Part shown: one piece after another, positions 1-7,688 of the stretch | Layout: every line of letters starts with the position of its first letter | How positions within the stretch are numbered: the stretch's first letter is position 1 | NCBI RefSeq assembly: GCF_051297175.1 | Contig: NZ_JBINNY010000001.1 | Coordinates: 4,464,001-4,528,000 of the forward strand | Length of the DNA: 64,000 nt | Reading direction: 5' to 3' | Source of the DNA: Dryocola sp051297175 | GTDB lineage: Bacteria > Pseudomonadota > Gammaproteobacteria > Enterobacterales > Enterobacteriaceae | Position numbers and translations under genes: made by a program | The notes under the pieces: generated by a model | Told to the model about the DNA's origin: nothing | What the model saw: the letters and a program-made list of their open reading frames with translations, nothing else | Databases searched by the model: none

Positions 1-426
1 TCATTTGCATCACTCACCCAAAGTGAGCAAAAGTACGCCAAGCTTTTCTTGCACGACTTGCAACGTGGCGATGCGCAGTTAGTTGAAGGCCATACTTTTA
101 GAGACTACATCAACACCTACAAAGATAACGCTGAAAATGCGCAATTAAACGCGGTGGTTGATGCTCTTGCTTTAGATAAAGGGCTACTCATCGCATTAAT
201 GGCTGATAGTGTTAATGATAAGAATCTCAACGAGTTTGGTCGCTTCGACGCATTAAAAGATTCGGTAGATAAGGCAAAAGCCAAGATCTATTTTGAAAAA
301 CAAGACGGTGTAATCATACCTCCATTTAAATTGAATATACGCATAGATCAGTTTTTAAAGCAGTTTATCTTTGCACAAACGAATGATTTCCTAAGTGACA
401 AAGATGTTGTTGGTGTCGTGATGTAA
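1..426 (+). CDS. hsdR: Type I restriction enzyme R subunit, C-terminal fragment
   Basis: The frame is open from the first base, so the gene enters from the left and only its last 141 residues are seen. The sequence (EQKYAKLFLHDLQ, NEFGRFDALKDSVDKAKAK, IPPFKLNIRIDQFLKQFI) matches what I know of the C-terminal helical region of EcoR124-type HsdR, which contacts the methyltransferase core. HsdR is the translocase/nuclease subunit of a type I restriction-modification complex; its motor and nuclease domains would lie left of the window. Base composition is AT-rich compared with genes after 1.4 kb, and it sits on the island side of leuX, both consistent with transfer. Family call is from memory of conserved motifs, without alignment. 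Confidence 0.82.
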   Translation, partial: SFASLTQSEQKYAKLFLHDLQRGDAQLVEGHTFRDYINTYKDNAENAQLNAVVDALALDKGLLIALMADSVNDKNLNEFGRFDALKDSVDKAKAKIYFEKQDGVIIPPFKLNIRIDQFLKQFIFAQTNDFLSDKDVVGVVM

Positions 427-478
427 AGAAGACCCAACCCTGTACATTATTCTAAGTAACCTTAATCGAATTTATATA

Positions 479-500
479 GGTGATCGCTCAAGCGGTCACC
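479..500. other. Hairpin downstream of hsdR
   Basis: GGTGATCGCT and AGCGGTCACC pair over 10 bp with one G-U wobble around a two-base centre (effective loop TCAA). It lies 53 bases after the hsdR stop. No T-run follows on either strand, so it is a possible transcript-end or processing hairpin rather than a clear intrinsic terminator. Confidence 0.4.
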
Positions 501-601
501 TAACACCATAATAAAATGCCTCATTGCCGCATAGTACATATTTTCAAAGCATCCTTAATCGTCAAGTAAATCCCTTACCGCATCAAGTAAATTTCTAATT
601 A

Positions 602-853
602 TCAGTCTTTCTTTAAACGATTAACAAAATCTACCATGTCCGAGTGGTTTACCACGCGACCGTAATCCACATCTGCAAGACCAGCCAGGATGCTCTGGTG
701 ACACCGTTCTCTTTCAGCCATAAAATTGATCAACGACTCCTTAATAATCCAGCTCTTAGAACGATCCAATTCAATAGCGAGATTTTCTACGGCTATGGCT
801 AGCTCAACTGGTATCTGTGCGCTGATAGTTTGCTTTTTAGTAAGCGGACCCAT
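602..853 (-). CDS. Ribbon-helix-helix antitoxin-like protein (orphan)
   Basis: The 83-residue product has the layout of CopG/ParD-like antitoxins: an N-terminal strand (KKQTISAQIPVEL), two helices with the typical DRSKSWIIKESL segment, then a toxin-neutralising tail (ILAGLADVDYGRVVNHSDM). I chose the ATG at 853 because GAGG lies eight bases upstream; an ATG at 877 would add eight residues but has no obvious ribosome site. RHH antitoxins normally precede a ParE/RelE-type toxin, but the 175 bases between this stop and hsdR are too short for a complete toxin gene. It may be a solitary antitoxin against other modules, or the remains of a pair. Function is inferred from fold only. Confidence 0.72.
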   Translation of the reverse strand: MGPLTKKQTISAQIPVELAIAVENLAIELDRSKSWIIKESLINFMAERERCHQSILAGLADVDYGRVVNHSDMVDFVNRLKKD

Positions 854-888
854 AGGGGCTACCTCGTTTAATAACATTTAATAATTTC

Positions 889-917
889 TATTAAATTTAG
901 CATAGCTATGCTTACAA
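889..917 (-). promoter_or_regulatory. Promoter with palindromic operator for the RHH gene
   Basis: On the minus strand TTGTAA (912-917) and TTAATA (889-894) are spaced by 17 bases. A perfect 14-bp palindrome, AGCATAGCTATGCT (899-912), fills the spacer. RHH antitoxins commonly repress themselves at such palindromes, so this is a plausible autoregulatory operator. The assignment is inference from sequence symmetry and position. Confidence 0.5.
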
Positions 918-1079
918 AAACATCAGCCTCTTTTCACTGGCAACGCCATCGGATACTGCTTCCCCACAAGTTCCAGACAGTGCCAACTCCCATTCTGAAA
1001 ATAGCGAATGGTGTATAGACGTCATCAAAAGTTGAGAGGGAAATCGCAAGAGGCCTCATATGGCGCGGATTTCAGGCAC
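918..1079. other. Island-edge DNA, no intact gene
   Basis: No convincing gene is seen. A short minus-strand frame of about 33 codons (about 923-1021; YTIRYFQNGSWHCLELVG) reads like protein but has an in-frame stop immediately upstream and no start codon, so it may be a decayed gene end. I do not recognise it. Confidence 0.3.
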
Positions 1080-1103
1080 AAAAAAAGCCACCCGTAGGTA
1101 GCT
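1079..1103 (-). terminator. Intrinsic terminator of leuX
   Basis: On the minus strand AGCTACC-TACG-GGTGGCT forms a 7-bp stem with one G-U pair, followed by a run of Ts. It begins 16 bases after the tRNA CCA end, as expected for a monocistronic tRNA gene. Confidence 0.85.
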
Positions 1104-1118
1104 TGATTTGCATATCGT

Positions 1119-1203
1119 TGGTGCCGAAGGCCGGACTCGAACCGGCACGTATTTCTACGGTTGATTTTGAATCAACTGCGTCTACCGATTTCGCCACTTC
1201 GGC
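1119..1203 (-). tRNA. leuX: tRNA-Leu (anticodon CAA)
   Basis: The 85-nt minus-strand gene begins GCCGAAGTGGCG and ends with an encoded CCA. The acceptor stem, the long variable arm of a class II tRNA and the T arm (GGTTCGAGTCC) are all visible. The anticodon stem GTTGA/TCAAC encloses the loop TTCAAAA, giving anticodon CAA. It is essentially the same as E. coli leuX, known as an integration site for genomic islands; integrases usually use the 3' end, which here faces the hsdR/antitoxin segment. Small ORFs overlapping it on both strands are not genes. Confidence 0.97.
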
Positions 1204-1230
1204 ACGAAGGGTATGCGGAAAACGTTGTGG

Positions 1231-1258
1231 ATTATACCTGTCGCTCGCTACCTTGCAA
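1231..1258 (-). promoter_or_regulatory. leuX promoter
   Basis: TATAAT on the minus strand (1231-1236) is preceded by TTGCAA (1253-1258) with a 16-bp spacer. Transcription would start about 20 bases before the mature tRNA 5' end. Confidence 0.7.
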
Positions 1259-1478
1259 GCTCCGCTCTGCGTAACTTGCGCTAACTGCTGAAAAATACAG
1301 CGCCTCACTCAATGTCCCTCTGACGCTGCTGCTCCGTTCTCTTACCGCGCCGCTTCACAAATTCACGAAATCTATTCCTGCGCCGTTTACATCACCTTTC
1401 ATTTGTTATGTGATCCCGTTACGGGTTTTAGTAATTACCCCCCCTTCTGCTTTGCCAAATCTTAACCAGGAATCGTGT

Positions 1479-2501
1479 ATGCGTTTTTACCAGGCCGACC
1501 CCACGCTTGAAAGCTACTGGCGCGGCGTCATCCTTTTTGGAAGCAACTTCGCAACTTACAAGTTTGCTCTGGCGCATGCGCTATACGACGTGGAGCGCCA
1601 TAACGCGCTTATCCTGCTTGAGGATCTGGCGGTGCCGTTCAGCAGGCACATCTGCGAACACCTGAAGCAGGCACCCAAGCAAATCCTCAACGTGAAAAAT
1701 CCCGGCAGGTTTCTTACCGCCTGCATGCAGTTCAATAACGGCGAGATATCCCCGGAGCAGCTCCGACAGATGACGGTGCGCTACGGGTTCTCGGTGGTGC
1801 TGGATAAGTTTCACAACGTGAAAGGCGGCGAAATCGAGAAGCGCTTTTACGTTAAGCAAGGCGGGGCGAGTAAAGCTATTTTTCTGACGGATGAGTTCTA
1901 TCGGCTCGCTGAATCTGCTCAGTTTGATAACCTGGTTCACGAAACGGACGCGCGCTGGCGCCTGGTGGAAAAGGCGTGGGAGATGGCGCTGCCGCCGAAA
2001 CTGCTGGACGTACATTACGACGAGAATCAGCAGGTGCTTTTTACGCAGCTTAAGAACGACAGAATCACGCTGACAAGCTGCCGCAACAGCCTGAATGGCT
2101 ATCAGAAGGGCTACTGTTTTTACTGCAACGCGCCGATTAGCCTGCATTCCGGAGATGCGCAGCTTGCGGAAGTGGATCATTTTATCCCGCTGATGGCGCA
2201 AAAAGCCCTGCCGGGGATAAACCTGAACGGCGTCTGGAACCTGGTGCTGGCGTGCCGGGAGTGCAATCGCGGGCCGAACGGGAAGCACGCGCAGATCCCA
2301 AGCCTGGATCTGCTGGAGCGGCTTAACACGCGCAATGAGTATTTTATTAACAGTAAACTGCCGCTGCACGAGGCGATTAAAAACCAGACAGGCGGGCATG
2401 AGATCCTGCGTAGGCGCTTTTTAAACGCGCAGTGGAACGTCGCCGCCATCGGTACGCGCGTGCCCTGGAAACCTTCCACAAATGGGGAACTGATACTCTG
2501 A
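1479..2501 (+). CDS. HNH endonuclease-domain protein of unknown system
   Basis: The 340-residue protein carries a C-terminal zinc-stabilised HNH fold: CFYC (213-216), VDH (232-234, the catalytic His region), N254, and CREC-N (259-263). The N-terminal 200 residues match no domain I recognise. I chose the ATG at 1479 because AGGA lies eight bases upstream; a GTG at 1410 would add 23 residues. The stop codon overlaps the ATG of the next gene by one base (TGATG), so both products are probably made together. HNH enzymes with a linked methyltransferase suggest restriction-modification or another DNA- or RNA-targeting defence role, but the substrate is unknown. Codon use is host-like, in contrast with the AT-rich hsdR fragment, so it may be a long-settled insertion between leuX and ahr. 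Confidence 0.8.
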   Translation: MRFYQADPTLESYWRGVILFGSNFATYKFALAHALYDVERHNALILLEDLAVPFSRHICEHLKQAPKQILNVKNPGRFLTACMQFNNGEISPEQLRQMTVRYGFSVVLDKFHNVKGGEIEKRFYVKQGGASKAIFLTDEFYRLAESAQFDNLVHETDARWRLVEKAWEMALPPKLLDVHYDENQQVLFTQLKNDRITLTSCRNSLNGYQKGYCFYCNAPISLHSGDAQLAEVDHFIPLMAQKALPGINLNGVWNLVLACRECNRGPNGKHAQIPSLDLLERLNTRNEYFINSKLPLHEAIKNQTGGHEILRRRFLNAQWNVAAIGTRVPWKPSTNGELIL

Positions 2502-3079
2502 TGTCGATTAATTACTATCAAACCTACGCCCGGACATTTTTCGATGGCACGGTCAATGTCGATATGACGACCCTTTACGAATCTTTCACCCGACACCTTG
2601 CGCCAGGCGCGCGGGTTTTGGACGTAGGCTGCGGTTCCGGGCGTGATGCAAAGGCATTTTCCGAGATGGGTTACCGGGTTGAAGCGTTCGATGCTTCCTC
2701 CGAAATGGTCGCGCTGGCGCGGCAGCATACCGGGCTTCCGGTACAGCAAATGACATTCGCGGACGTGAACGTCGAACAGCATTACGACGGCATCTGGTGC
2801 TGCGCCTCCCTGCTTCACGTGTCCGCGTCCGAGCTTCCCAAAGTGATGCAGAAACTCGCTCGTGCGCTTAAGTCCGGCGGCATCTGGTATGTGTCGTTTA
2901 AATACGGCGAAGGCGAGCGCGAAAAGGATGGCCGCAGGTTTACCGATATGAATGAGGCAGGTTTGCAGGCTTTGCTTGAGGCGACTCCAGGGATAGCATC
3001 AGTCTCGCTTTGGACGACGCAGGATAAGCGGCCAGGGCGCGATGAGGTGTGGTTGAATGCGGTGTTGAGAAAGGGATAG
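2501..3079 (+). CDS. Class I SAM-dependent methyltransferase paired with the HNH gene
   Basis: The 192-residue protein has a Rossmann methyltransferase core: motif I LDVGCGSG (40-47), the acidic residue after strand 2 (EAFDAS, D64), CCASLLHV in the motif IV region, and ALKSGG before the last strands. It resembles small TehB/UbiE-like enzymes that act on small molecules or protein, and lacks an obvious DNA-methylase catalytic motif (no NPPY or PC motif). Its start overlaps the HNH stop by one base, which supports translational coupling. I therefore infer a two-gene module but cannot say whether the methyl group goes to DNA, RNA or a metabolite. Confidence 0.8.
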   Translation: MSINYYQTYARTFFDGTVNVDMTTLYESFTRHLAPGARVLDVGCGSGRDAKAFSEMGYRVEAFDASSEMVALARQHTGLPVQQMTFADVNVEQHYDGIWCCASLLHVSASELPKVMQKLARALKSGGIWYVSFKYGEGEREKDGRRFTDMNEAGLQALLEATPGIASVSLWTTQDKRPGRDEVWLNAVLRKG

Positions 3080-3230
3080 GTACGCCCTCCCCCCAATCCT
3101 CTCCCCCAGGAAAGGGAGTAGATCGAGGTTCCCACTGCAGTGCCCCCCCTCCATACCGCACATCCTGCAATCCCCCCTGACTCCCGTCATGCTCTACACT
3201 TCCTTGCTGAACCAACGCTAAGGAAATCAC

Positions 3231-4250
3231 ATGTCTAAGATAAAAAGTTACGCCGCCTCTAAGGCCGGTGCAGAACTTGAGCTTTACGAATTCGACGCGG
3301 GTGAACTGCTGCCAGAGGACGTTGAAATCAAGGTGGAATACTGCGGGATCTGCCACTCCGACCTGTCGATGATCGATAACGAATGGGGCGTGTCACAGTA
3401 CCCGTTAGTGCCGGGCCACGAGGTGGTTGGGCGCGTGCATGCGCTCGGCAGCGCGGCGCAGGATAAAGGGCTGAAGGTTGGCCAGCGCGTGGGCATCGGC
3501 TGGACGGCGCGCAGCTGCGGGCACTGCGATGCGTGCATCAGCGGCAACCAGGTGAACTGTCAGGAAGGCAGCGTGGCGACGATCGCCAACCGCGGCGGCT
3601 TTGCCGATAAAATTCGTGCGGACTGGCAGTGGGTCATTCCACTACCGGACGCGATTGATATCGAAACCGCAGGCCCGCTGCTGTGCGGCGGTATCACGGT
3701 GTTTAAACCGCTGCTGATCCACAACGTGACGGCCACCAGCCGCGTGGGCGTTATCGGTATCGGCGGCCTTGGGCATATCGCCATCAAGCTGCTGCACGCC
3801 ATGGGCTGCGAGGTGACGGCGTTCAGCTCCAATCCGGCAAAAGAGCAGGAGATCCTGAAAATGGGCGCGGATAAGGTGGTGAACAGCCGCGATCCGCAGG
3901 CGCTGACGGCGCTCGCCGGGCAGTTCGATCTCATCATTAATACCGTAAACGTCGATTTGGACTGGCTGCCGTACTTCGAAGCGTTGGCCTACGGCGGCAA
4001 GTTCCACACCGTCGGCGCGGTGATGAAGCCGTTCGCCGTTCCGGCTTTTAAGCTGATTTCAGGCGACCGCAGCGTTACCGGTTCCGCGACCGGCTCCCCG
4101 CACGAGCTGCGCACGCTGATGAAGCTGGCGGGCCGCGCGAAGGTTGCACCGCAGACCGAGCTGTTCCCGATGTCGAAAATCAACGAAGCTATCCAGCACG
4201 TGCGCGACGGCAAGGCCCGTTACCGCGTGGTGTTGAAGGCGGATTTTTGA
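3231..4250 (+). CDS. ahr: NADPH-dependent zinc aldehyde reductase Ahr
   Basis: The 339-residue medium-chain alcohol dehydrogenase is very close to E. coli Ahr (YjgB), which reduces a wide range of aldehydes with NADPH. Catalytic-zinc ligands are in CGICHSD (C41) and PGHE (H63-E64); structural-zinc cysteines are C96, C99, C102 and C110; the cofactor loop is GIGGLGH. In E. coli the gene lies next to leuX; here the HNH/methyltransferase pair separates them. A good ribosome site (AAGGAA) precedes the ATG. The 150 bases before it contain only C-rich hairpin-like sequence. Confidence 0.95.
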   Translation: MSKIKSYAASKAGAELELYEFDAGELLPEDVEIKVEYCGICHSDLSMIDNEWGVSQYPLVPGHEVVGRVHALGSAAQDKGLKVGQRVGIGWTARSCGHCDACISGNQVNCQEGSVATIANRGGFADKIRADWQWVIPLPDAIDIETAGPLLCGGITVFKPLLIHNVTATSRVGVIGIGGLGHIAIKLLHAMGCEVTAFSSNPAKEQEILKMGADKVVNSRDPQALTALAGQFDLIINTVNVDLDWLPYFEALAYGGKFHTVGAVMKPFAVPAFKLISGDRSVTGSATGSPHELRTLMKLAGRAKVAPQTELFPMSKINEAIQHVRDGKARYRVVLKADF

Positions 4251-4257
4251 TGTTAAA

Positions 4258-4279
4258 AAGGCTCCTGTGAAGGAGCCTT
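4258..4279 (-). terminator. Terminator between ahr and dhaK
   Basis: A 9-bp stem AAGGCTCCT/AGGAGCCTT with a 4-base loop lies between the convergent genes. The T-run is on the minus-strand side, so it best serves dhaK, but its stem may also stop ahr transcripts. Confidence 0.75.
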
Positions 4280-4313
4280 AGATGTGAGTCGCGGATGGGA
4301 TTGTCGGGTGGGA

Positions 4314-4346
4314 TGTCGGATGGCGGCGTTGCCTTATCCGACCTAC
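4314..4346 (+). repeat. REP element overlapping the dhaK stop
   Basis: TGTCGGATGGCGG...CTTATCCGACCTAC is a single REP palindrome of the same family as the 85-bp array near 16 kb. Its end supplies the TAG stop codon of dhaK on the opposite strand. Confidence 0.7.
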
Positions 4347-5998
4347 AACCCAGCTTTAACCAGTGCAGCAAACACCTCGGCAACGGCAACCGCGCCGGGG
4401 TCTTTTACCCCTTCCAGGCTATTGCTGTTGACGTAGGACGAGCGTCCCGCATTGGCTTTTTGCATTTTCGCCGTGGCCTCCGCACCTTCTGCTGCGGCTT
4501 TCGCTGCGGCCTTCAGGTCTTTATCACGCAGGGCTTCTAGCGCCGGCTGTAGGGCGTCGATGAGCGTTCTGTCGCCCAAATCCGCGCCGCCGTAGCGTTT
4601 CATCTGCTCCAGGCCAAACAGCAGAGACTCGGCCAGCGGCTGTTGCTCACCGATCTTCTGCCCTGCGGCGGTGAAGAAGATGGACATCAGCACGCCGCTT
4701 GAGCCGCCCATCACCGTTGCCAGGCGGTCGCCCACCAGCTCCAGCAGCGCGGCGGCATCGTTGAGCGGCAGCTTGCCGCCGTCGTTCAGCTCCGCAATAT
4801 CCCGCGCGCCTTCGGCAAAGGTCGAACCGGTATCGCCATCGCCCACTTTGGCATCCAGCGCATTCAGGTGGTTTTCCTGCTCGATAAGCGTTTTCGCCAC
4901 GCTTGCCACCACCGCCTTAACGGCAGCGTTATCGGACGGCGTGATTTCCACGTCGCGGCGCAGGACGCTGTGTTTTTGCGTCGGCATCACGTGGTGCTTC
5001 ACCATCGGCAGCCAGCCTGCGGTTTCCACGTCGGCCTTCAACGCCTTCGTGAAGGTGTCGTTGAGGGCGATAACCGACAGCGAGAAGCCCTTCATGTCCA
5101 GCGCGCTCACCAGCGGCGCGGGGCCAATCAGGTATTCAAGCTGATCTTTAAGATCGGAGTGCGCCAGCTCTTTGGTCAGCAGCGCCATCTCAAGGGAGGA
5201 CACGCCGCCCAGGTTGTTGATCAGCACCGCCAGCTTCGCCTCGTTGCCGGTTTTTTTACGCAGGTGTTCAACCAGCGTGGCGATAATCTCTTTGCTGTTC
5301 TGCGTGTCTACCGTGCTGGCACCCGGCTCACCGTGAATGCCCAGCCCCAGCTCGACGTGGCCGCCTTTGATGCGCCCTTCTTCATCGTCGTCTTCGCTGC
5401 CCGGCAGGTTGCAGGTCTGCATCGCCACGCCCATGCTCGCGATATTCTCGCAGGCCTGCTGCGCAAGGGCTTTAACGTCGCTCAGGGATTTGCCCTGCTC
5501 CGCGGCGAAGCCCGCAATTTTATGCACCAGAGCGGTACCGGCAATGCCGCGCGGCTGCTTATTGTCCGGCAGCGAGATGTCGTCGCCGACGATCACCATC
5601 TCGACCTTCAGGCCGTGCTTTTTGGCTTTCTCCGCCGCCAGGCCAAAGTTCAGTCGGTCGCCGGTGTAATTTTTGACTATCAGCAGGCAGCCGCGGTCGC
5701 CGGTGACCGCAACGATGGCGTTCAGCACGGCGTCCACGCTCGGCGAGGCGAACAGGTCACCGCACACGGCGGCGGTAAGCATGCCTTTACCCACAAAGCC
5801 CACGTGGGCCGGTTCGTGGCCGGAGCCGCCGCCGGAGATTATCGCGACTTTACTTTTGTCCCAGTCGTTGCGGACGACAACGCGGATGGCGGGGTCTATC
5901 TCGAGGCGCGTCAGGTTGCGGTAGCGGGAACTGATAATAACGCCTTCGATGGCGTCGTTGACCAGCTGTTTGCGGTCGTTAAAGAAGAATCTGGACAT
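4343..5998 (-). CDS. dhaK: ATP-dependent dihydroxyacetone kinase
   Basis: The 551-residue protein joins a DhaK-type substrate domain and a DhaL-type ATP domain in one chain, like the Citrobacter freundii enzyme of about the same length, unlike the PTS-dependent three-subunit form. The substrate domain shows SGGGSGHEP and GIHGEPG, whose His forms the hemiaminal bond with dihydroxyacetone. The ATP domain shows DAKVGDGDTGSTF (the magnesium-binding Asp cluster) and GDRLATVMGGSSG. It phosphorylates dihydroxyacetone (or glyceraldehyde) to feed glycolysis. The ATG at 5998 is chosen by similarity (MSRFFFNDRKQL); an upstream ATG at 6034 would add 12 residues. It is a single gene, divergent from yjgR with 135 bases between them. 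Confidence 0.92.
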   Translation of the reverse strand: MSRFFFNDRKQLVNDAIEGVIISSRYRNLTRLEIDPAIRVVVRNDWDKSKVAIISGGGSGHEPAHVGFVGKGMLTAAVCGDLFASPSVDAVLNAIVAVTGDRGCLLIVKNYTGDRLNFGLAAEKAKKHGLKVEMVIVGDDISLPDNKQPRGIAGTALVHKIAGFAAEQGKSLSDVKALAQQACENIASMGVAMQTCNLPGSEDDDEEGRIKGGHVELGLGIHGEPGASTVDTQNSKEIIATLVEHLRKKTGNEAKLAVLINNLGGVSSLEMALLTKELAHSDLKDQLEYLIGPAPLVSALDMKGFSLSVIALNDTFTKALKADVETAGWLPMVKHHVMPTQKHSVLRRDVEITPSDNAAVKAVVASVAKTLIEQENHLNALDAKVGDGDTGSTFAEGARDIAELNDGGKLPLNDAAALLELVGDRLATVMGGSSGVLMSIFFTAAGQKIGEQQPLAESLLFGLEQMKRYGGADLGDRTLIDALQPALEALRDKDLKAAAKAAAEGAEATAKMQKANAGRSSYVNSNSLEGVKDPGAVAVAEVFAALVKAGL

Positions 5999-6133
5999 AG
6001 TTTCCTGATTTTTTGTAAGACGTATGAAAAGCATAGTCCCTCGTGCGAGAGATGCCGCAACCTTGGGAATATGCTGATGACGTTCTCTATGCGATTGCTA
6101 TGCTTATGGAAATGTCGCCACAGGGAAACCATC

Positions 6134-7636
6134 ATGACCGCGCCGCTGCTTATTGCCAGAACTATCGATAAAGAACTGCATTTACTGCCCAATATGGCTA
6201 ACCGCCACGGGCTGATCACCGGCGCGACGGGCACGGGCAAGACCGTCACGCTGCAAAAGCTGGCGGAATCCTTCAGCGAAATCGGCGTTCCGGTGTTTAT
6301 GGCGGACGTAAAAGGCGATTTAACCGGCGTGGCGGAAGAAGGCGCGGAGTCAGAAAGGCTGTCAGCAAGGCTTGCGAAAATCGGCGTCACGGACTGGTCG
6401 CCGCACGGCAATCCGGTGGTACTGTGGGATATCTTCGGCGAAAAGGGCCACCCGGTGCGGGCCACGGTGTCAGACCTTGGGCCGCTGCTGCTCGCCCGCC
6501 TGCTAAATCTAAACGATATCCAGTCCGGCGTACTGCAAATCATCTTCCGCATTGCTGATGACCAGGGCCTGCTGCTGTTGGATTTCAAAGACCTGCGCGC
6601 CGCCACGCAGTACATCGGCGACAACGCGAAGTCGTTCCAGAATCAGTACGGCAATATCAGCAGCGCGTCGGTGGGCGCTATCCAGCGCGGGCTGCTGCAG
6701 CTTGAGCAACAGGGCGCGGAGTACTTCTTCGGCGAGCCGATGCTCGACATCAAAGACTGGATGCGCACCGATGCGAACGGCAAAGGCGTCATTAATATCC
6801 TCTCGGCCGAAAAGCTCTACCAGATGCCGAAGCTGTACGCCGCAAGCCTGCTGTGGATGCTCTCCGAGGTGTACGAACAGCTCCCGGAAGCGGGCGATCT
6901 CGAAAAGCCCAAGCTCGTGTTCTTCTTTGACGAAGCGCACCTGCTGTTTAGCGATGCTCCGCAGGTGCTGCTGGATAAAATCGAACAGGTGATTCGGCTT
7001 ATCCGCTCGAAAGGCGTCGGCGTTTATTTTGTCTCGCAGAACCCGTCGGATATCCCGGATACCGTGCTGGGGCAGCTCGGCAACCGCGTTCAGCACGCGC
7101 TTCGCGCCTTCACGCCGAAGGATCAAAAGGCGGTGAAAGCCGCAGCGCAGACCATGCGCGCCAACCCGGCGTTCGATACCGAAAAAGCGATTCAGGAGCT
7201 GGGCACCGGCGAGGCGCTGGTGTCCTTCCTCGACGAAAAAGGCAGTCCGACGGTGGTGGAACGCGCCATGGTGATTGCGCCCTGCTCGCGCATGGGGCCG
7301 GTCACGGAGGACGAGCGCAACGGCCTGCTGAACCACTCGCCGCTGTACGGCAAATACGATGAGGCGGTAGACCGCGAATCCGCCTATGAAAAGCTGCAAA
7401 AAGGCGTGCAGGCGGCGGGCGAGCAGCAGGACGCGCCGCCGGCAAAAGGCGGATCGGTCGCCGTGGACGACGGCATTCTTGGCGGGCTAAAGGACATTCT
7501 GTTCGGCACCACCGGGCCGCGCGGCGGCAAGAAGGACGGCGTGGTGCAAACCATGGCGAAGAGCGCGGCGCGGCAGGTGACTAACCAGATCGTTCGCGGC
7601 GTGCTGGGCAGTATTCTGGGCGGGCGTAAACGCTGA
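6134..7636 (+). CDS. yjgR: HerA/FtsK-like P-loop ATPase YjgR (DUF853)
   Basis: The 500-residue protein begins MTAPLLIARTID and matches E. coli YjgR throughout. Walker A GATGTGKT (about residues 31-38) and Walker B KLVFFFDEAH identify a HerA-type ATPase, and the FGTTGPRGGKKDG tail is conserved in the family. Its cellular role is not established. I chose the ATG at 6134 although the same frame stays open far upstream, because that extension is antisense to dhaK and family members start here. In E. coli yjgR and ahr are also close neighbours. Confidence 0.93.
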   Translation: MTAPLLIARTIDKELHLLPNMANRHGLITGATGTGKTVTLQKLAESFSEIGVPVFMADVKGDLTGVAEEGAESERLSARLAKIGVTDWSPHGNPVVLWDIFGEKGHPVRATVSDLGPLLLARLLNLNDIQSGVLQIIFRIADDQGLLLLDFKDLRAATQYIGDNAKSFQNQYGNISSASVGAIQRGLLQLEQQGAEYFFGEPMLDIKDWMRTDANGKGVINILSAEKLYQMPKLYAASLLWMLSEVYEQLPEAGDLEKPKLVFFFDEAHLLFSDAPQVLLDKIEQVIRLIRSKGVGVYFVSQNPSDIPDTVLGQLGNRVQHALRAFTPKDQKAVKAAAQTMRANPAFDTEKAIQELGTGEALVSFLDEKGSPTVVERAMVIAPCSRMGPVTEDERNGLLNHSPLYGKYDEAVDRESAYEKLQKGVQAAGEQQDAPPAKGGSVAVDDGILGGLKDILFGTTGPRGGKKDGVVQTMAKSAARQVTNQIVRGVLGSILGGRKR

Positions 7637-7641
7637 GAGAT

Positions 7642-7662
7642 CCTCTCCCGTTAAGGGAGAGG
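7642..7662. terminator. Hairpin between convergent yjgR and porin genes
   Basis: CCTCTCCC-GTTAA-GGGAGAGG forms an 8-bp perfect stem just after the yjgR stop. No long T-run is present. Similar CCTCTCCC hairpins occur at 29117-29207, so it also belongs to a dispersed repeat class. Confidence 0.45.
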
Positions 7663-7688
7663 AAAGAGCAAGACGTGGGGGTTCGCTA

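Noticed and set aside
577..601. Possible toxin remnant downstream of the antitoxin (RNLLDAVRDLLDD)
   Set aside because: The frame is only about 20 codons and overlaps the antitoxin end; too short to assign.
1072..1308. Small open frames on both strands near 1.1-1.3 kb
   Set aside because: They run through the leuX tRNA gene and its promoter and terminator.
4868..6133. Long plus-strand open frame joined to yjgR
   Set aside because: It is antisense to dhaK, has no family support, and yjgR orthologues start at 6134. G+C-rich codon use explains the lack of stops.
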